Position numbers and translations under genes: made by a program | From: Butyrivibrio sp. | GTDB taxonomy: Bacteria; Bacillota; Clostridia; Lachnospirales; Lachnospiraceae | Direction: 5' to 3' | NCBI RefSeq assembly: GCF_017635265.1 | Contig: NZ_JAGBLU010000038.1 | Coordinates: 1-64,000 of the forward strand | DNA: 64,000 nt | Notes under the pieces: model-generated | Database searches by the model: none | The model's input: only the letters and a program-made list of their open reading frames with translations | What the model was told of the DNA's origin: nothing | In this document: piece by piece, positions 61,629-64,000 of the stretch | Layout of the letters: the number at the start of each line of letters is the position of its first letter | How positions within the stretch are numbered: position 1 is the stretch's first letter

Positions 61629-62546
61629 ATGAATGTAAAGGCTGCGCTTGTAGCAGTTGTCATGGATTTTGCTACGAAAATGCAAAAAAAGAATATTGCA
61701 GCATTTGCAAGTAGTGCAGCTTTTTTTCTTATTCTTTCAATCATTCCGTTGCTTCTTTTAATAACTTCAATTCTTCCATATACAACAGTTACAGAGGAGG
61801 ATCTTATCAGGGCGTTTGTCCAGACAACACCGGATTTTGCCAATGATATTATGATACGGCTTGTGGATGAGGCATATATGCAGTCGACTGCGATTTTGTC
61901 TTTTACAGCTGTAATTACCATATGGGCTGGATCACTTGGAATGTTGGCACTTATCAGAGGGCTTAACTGTATCTATGATATAGATGAGCGGAGAAACTAT
62001 TTTTATTTGCGCCTTATTGCATCGGCCTATACGGTTGTCATGATTATTATAATGTTTCTGATGCTGGTACTTATGGTTTTTGGTAATCTTATAGAAGGCT
62101 TTTTTATAAAAATGTATTCTCCGGCTTCATATATTTTTACTTTTTTGGTGAATTTTAGGTTTATACTTGTTATAGGCATAGCATTTCTTATGTTTGCCTT
62201 GATATATACATATGTTCCAAGTGGCAAATTTAAGTTTGTTTATCAGCTGCCCGGTGCTGTGTTCTCTGCTGTTGTATGGTATGTTTTTTCGTGGATATTT
62301 TCAATTTACGTGGAAAAGACTGATAACTACTCGCTTTATGGAAGCCTGGCAACACCTGTAATCATGATGTTTTGGTTATATTCATGTATGTACATATTTT
62401 TTATAGGGGCATTTATAAACAGATTTTTTCATCCTGCTGTAAAAGTGTTATATCAGGATCATCATAAAAAGACAGTTAGAAAAAACGCAAAAAGAAAAAG
62501 TACAAAGCGGTTAAGAAAACCCGGAAAATTCAATGAATTTGGCTGA
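61629..62546 (+). CDS. YihY/UPF0761 family membrane protein
   Basis: A 305-residue protein with six helices (from about 25 to 265) and a very basic C-terminal tail (about 275-300, Lys/Arg-rich). Family signs are NIAAFASSAAFFLILSIIPLLLL, the WAGSLGMLALIRGLNCIYD segment and SLYGSLATPVIMMFWLYSCMYIFFIGAFINR. Once called ribonuclease BN in error; the true function is unknown. GGAG lies about 9 bases before the ATG. The next gene follows by 23 bases. Confidence 0.88.
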   Translation: MNVKAALVAVVMDFATKMQKKNIAAFASSAAFFLILSIIPLLLLITSILPYTTVTEEDLIRAFVQTTPDFANDIMIRLVDEAYMQSTAILSFTAVITIWAGSLGMLALIRGLNCIYDIDERRNYFYLRLIASAYTVVMIIIMFLMLVLMVFGNLIEGFFIKMYSPASYIFTFLVNFRFILVIGIAFLMFALIYTYVPSGKFKFVYQLPGAVFSAVVWYVFSWIFSIYVEKTDNYSLYGSLATPVIMMFWLYSCMYIFFIGAFINRFFHPAVKVLYQDHHKKTVRKNAKRKSTKRLRKPGKFNEFG

Positions 62547-62569
62547 TATGTGCCTTTGAGGAGGTGTTT

Positions 62570-63742
62570 ATGAAGTTTAACAACAAATGGTTCAAAAAAA
62601 GATGGGTCTCTTATACGATTGCGACATGCTCAGCAGTTCTGTTCTATATGTTATTGTCGCATCTTCCGCAGATTTTGGGCGGATTTAGTACATTTTACGG
62701 CTTTATAAAGCCTGTGGTTGTGGGAGCGGTTATAGCATACATATTTGATCCATTGGCAAGAACCTTTAACAGCTCAGTGTTCAGGAAGATAAAAAACGAA
62801 AAAACGAAGTGGAAGCTATCTGTAGCAACCACTATAGTAGTAATATTAGCTGCAATAATTCTTTTATTCGTGGCGCTTATACCTCAGATTGTAGACAGTA
62901 TAACTACATTTGTATCTAATCTTGGTTCATATGTTGATTCATCTCAGGAACTGCTTGCAGGGTTTGAAACTCAGTCCGGAAACAAAATCTTTGGAATTGA
63001 CGTAAGCGGAATAGCAGATTTAGGCGAAAGGGCTTTGGATAATCTTAGCAGGACATTTACAGATAAAGAAAACGTGCAGAATATTTTAAGCGGTTCTGTA
63101 AGTGCGGGAAAAGGTGTTTTTGATATAGTCATAGCCTTTATTCTGGCAATATATCTTTTGCTTGACAAGCATAGACTGATAAACGGTGTTTCAAGACTTA
63201 TGAGTCTTATTTTAAAAGACAAGAACTACGTAAATGCGGGAGAATTCCTTTCAAAATGCAATCAGATACTTATCAGATATATAAGCTTTGATATTATTGA
63301 TGGTGTCATAGTCGGAGTTGTCAATTTCATTTTCATGTTGATTACAGATATGAATTATTCAGTACTTATTTCTGTGATAGTCGGAGTAACAAATCTGGCT
63401 CCGACATTTGGACCGATTGTGGGTGCTGTTATAGGAGGCTTTATCCTTGTGCTTGTAAAACCATGGCATGCGGTTTGGTTTTTGATATTTACGATTATCC
63501 TTCAGACTCTTGATGGATATGTTCTTAAACCCAAGCTTTTCGGAGAGAGTCTTGGAGTATCGCCGCTGATGATTCTTATCTCCATTATCTTGGGCGGCAG
63601 GCTCTTCGGAGTTGTAGGTATTCTTTTGGCGATCCCGTTTGCAGCAATTTGGGATTTTGTGTGGAAAGACTTTGTTCTTAAAAAACTTGAGGAAAGAAAA
63701 TTAAAGAGTTACAATAAAAGAGTAGAAGATAAAGATGTATAG
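62570..63742 (+). CDS. AI-2E (PerM) family transporter
   Basis: A 390-residue membrane protein of about eight helices. Typical stretches are KPVVVGAVIAYIFDPLARTF at the N-terminus, a soluble loop (about 115-190) and the conserved late core GVTNLAPTFGPIVGAVIGGF and LFGESLGVSPLMILISIILGGRLFGVVGILLAIPFAA. The family exports diverse small molecules, with AI-2 shown in only one case. ATG 62570 follows GAGGAGG; an earlier GTG overlaps that site. Confidence 0.9.
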   Translation: MKFNNKWFKKRWVSYTIATCSAVLFYMLLSHLPQILGGFSTFYGFIKPVVVGAVIAYIFDPLARTFNSSVFRKIKNEKTKWKLSVATTIVVILAAIILLFVALIPQIVDSITTFVSNLGSYVDSSQELLAGFETQSGNKIFGIDVSGIADLGERALDNLSRTFTDKENVQNILSGSVSAGKGVFDIVIAFILAIYLLLDKHRLINGVSRLMSLILKDKNYVNAGEFLSKCNQILIRYISFDIIDGVIVGVVNFIFMLITDMNYSVLISVIVGVTNLAPTFGPIVGAVIGGFILVLVKPWHAVWFLIFTIILQTLDGYVLKPKLFGESLGVSPLMILISIILGGRLFGVVGILLAIPFAAIWDFVWKDFVLKKLEERKLKSYNKRVEDKDV

Positions 63743-63752
63743 GAGGGGAACT

Positions 63753-63962
63753 ATGACAGAATTTCTGGATGCAGCTGTGACCTTTGCAAAGGAAAAAATT
63801 GATCGTGCAATGGAAATATGGGATAGCTTTGATGAAGAAAAAAAGAAAATGCTTATAGGCTGTGCTGCTGTGTGCGTGGGCGTTATAGTTCTGGCTTCGG
63901 TATTTTATGGACTCGGGAAAGCCAGAGGCAAAAAAATTGCCCTTATGGATGAAGATTTTTAA
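63753..63962 (+). CDS. Small single-helix membrane protein
   Basis: A 69-residue protein with an amphipathic, charged N-terminal part (about 1-34), one helix at about 36-56 and a short charged tail. ATG 63753 follows AGGAGGGG. It lies 10 bases after the AI-2E family gene and is probably co-transcribed. Family not recognised. Confidence 0.6.
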   Translation: MTEFLDAAVTFAKEKIDRAMEIWDSFDEEKKKMLIGCAAVCVGVIVLASVFYGLGKARGKKIALMDEDF

Positions 63963-64000
63963 AAAAGTGATTTGAGTAACTTCCGGTTGCCAGATATTTT

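Noticed and set aside
1-64000. CRISPR arrays, insertion sequences, prophage genes, tRNAs and rRNAs
   Set aside because: I looked for evenly spaced repeats, transposase or integrase motifs, and tRNA-like cloverleaf ends with GGTTCGAATCC-type arms, and saw none.

Overview
The window is about 64 kb of a low-GC chromosome, densely coding, with short operons and strong AGGAGG-type ribosome binding sites. Gene content suggests a Lachnospiraceae-type Firmicute, probably of the Butyrivibrio/Pseudobutyrivibrio kind. The evidence is acetyl-cycling arginine synthesis (argC-argJ-argB-argD), comEA/comEC with holA, an anaerobe-type rhamnose operon, a Gram-positive Pel-like exopolysaccharide locus and an AP2-like protein. 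There is no phage, IS element, CRISPR array, rRNA or tRNA that I can see. The assignment is inference from gene families; no 16S or tRNA evidence is in view.

Layout. 0.2-1.2 kb: a secreted Ser/Asp-rich protein of unknown function. 1.3-4.5 kb (minus): a DegV lipid-binding protein, then argG-DUF1294-LytTR regulator. 4.5-11 kb (plus): argC, a GNAT acetyltransferase, argJ, argB, argD and a solute-binding protein coupled to argD. argG and argC diverge from a shared AT-rich control region. 11.1-20.2 kb: comEA (lipoprotein form), a response regulator/kinase pair, a GerMN lipoprotein, comEC, holA, a DUF1653 protein and a family 2 glycosyltransferase. 20.3-26.5 kb: PAP2 phosphatase, GH31 glycosidase, glyA, a diacylglycerol-kinase-family protein and a flavodoxin-fold reductase. 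26.6-27.1 kb: a probable free-standing ~390-nt structured RNA with a consensus promoter and terminator.

27.2-40.8 kb is one long operon for a Pel-like, probably c-di-GMP-controlled exopolysaccharide. It starts with a membrane-anchored GH3 homologue that has lost its catalytic residues. Next come a PelD carrying an N-terminal degenerate epimerase domain, PelE-like, DUF2194 deacetylase-like (PelA role), PelF and PelG, followed by a CotH-kinase-like protein, a VTC-type polyphosphate-polymerase-like protein, DUF4956 and DUF4832. 40.9-51 kb: YitT, then the AraC-controlled rhamnose genes rhaA-rhaD-rhaB and a complete sugar ABC importer. 51-51.3 kb: a tandemly duplicated structured RNA element. 51.4-64 kb: MBL hydrolase, MATE exporter, AP2/HNH-like protein, threonine synthase, citrate synthase, deoC, Xaa-Pro aminopeptidase, 6S RNA, YihY, an AI-2E family permease and a small membrane protein.

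The observation I rate highest is a 5'-leader RNA motif present three times: before argJ, before the DUF1653 gene and before citrate synthase. Each copy has a conserved GCTGG(T/A)TAC ... GTATC(C/G)GCATCCG core, a compensating hairpin, and a second hairpin directly before the Shine-Dalgarno sequence, at an almost fixed distance (34-35 nt). It does not match any riboswitch class I can recall and may be an undescribed cis-regulatory RNA. Next in interest are the ~390-nt RNA, the tandem RNA repeat at 51.0-51.2 kb, and the Pel locus with its inactive GH3 and degenerate epimerase-PelD fusion.
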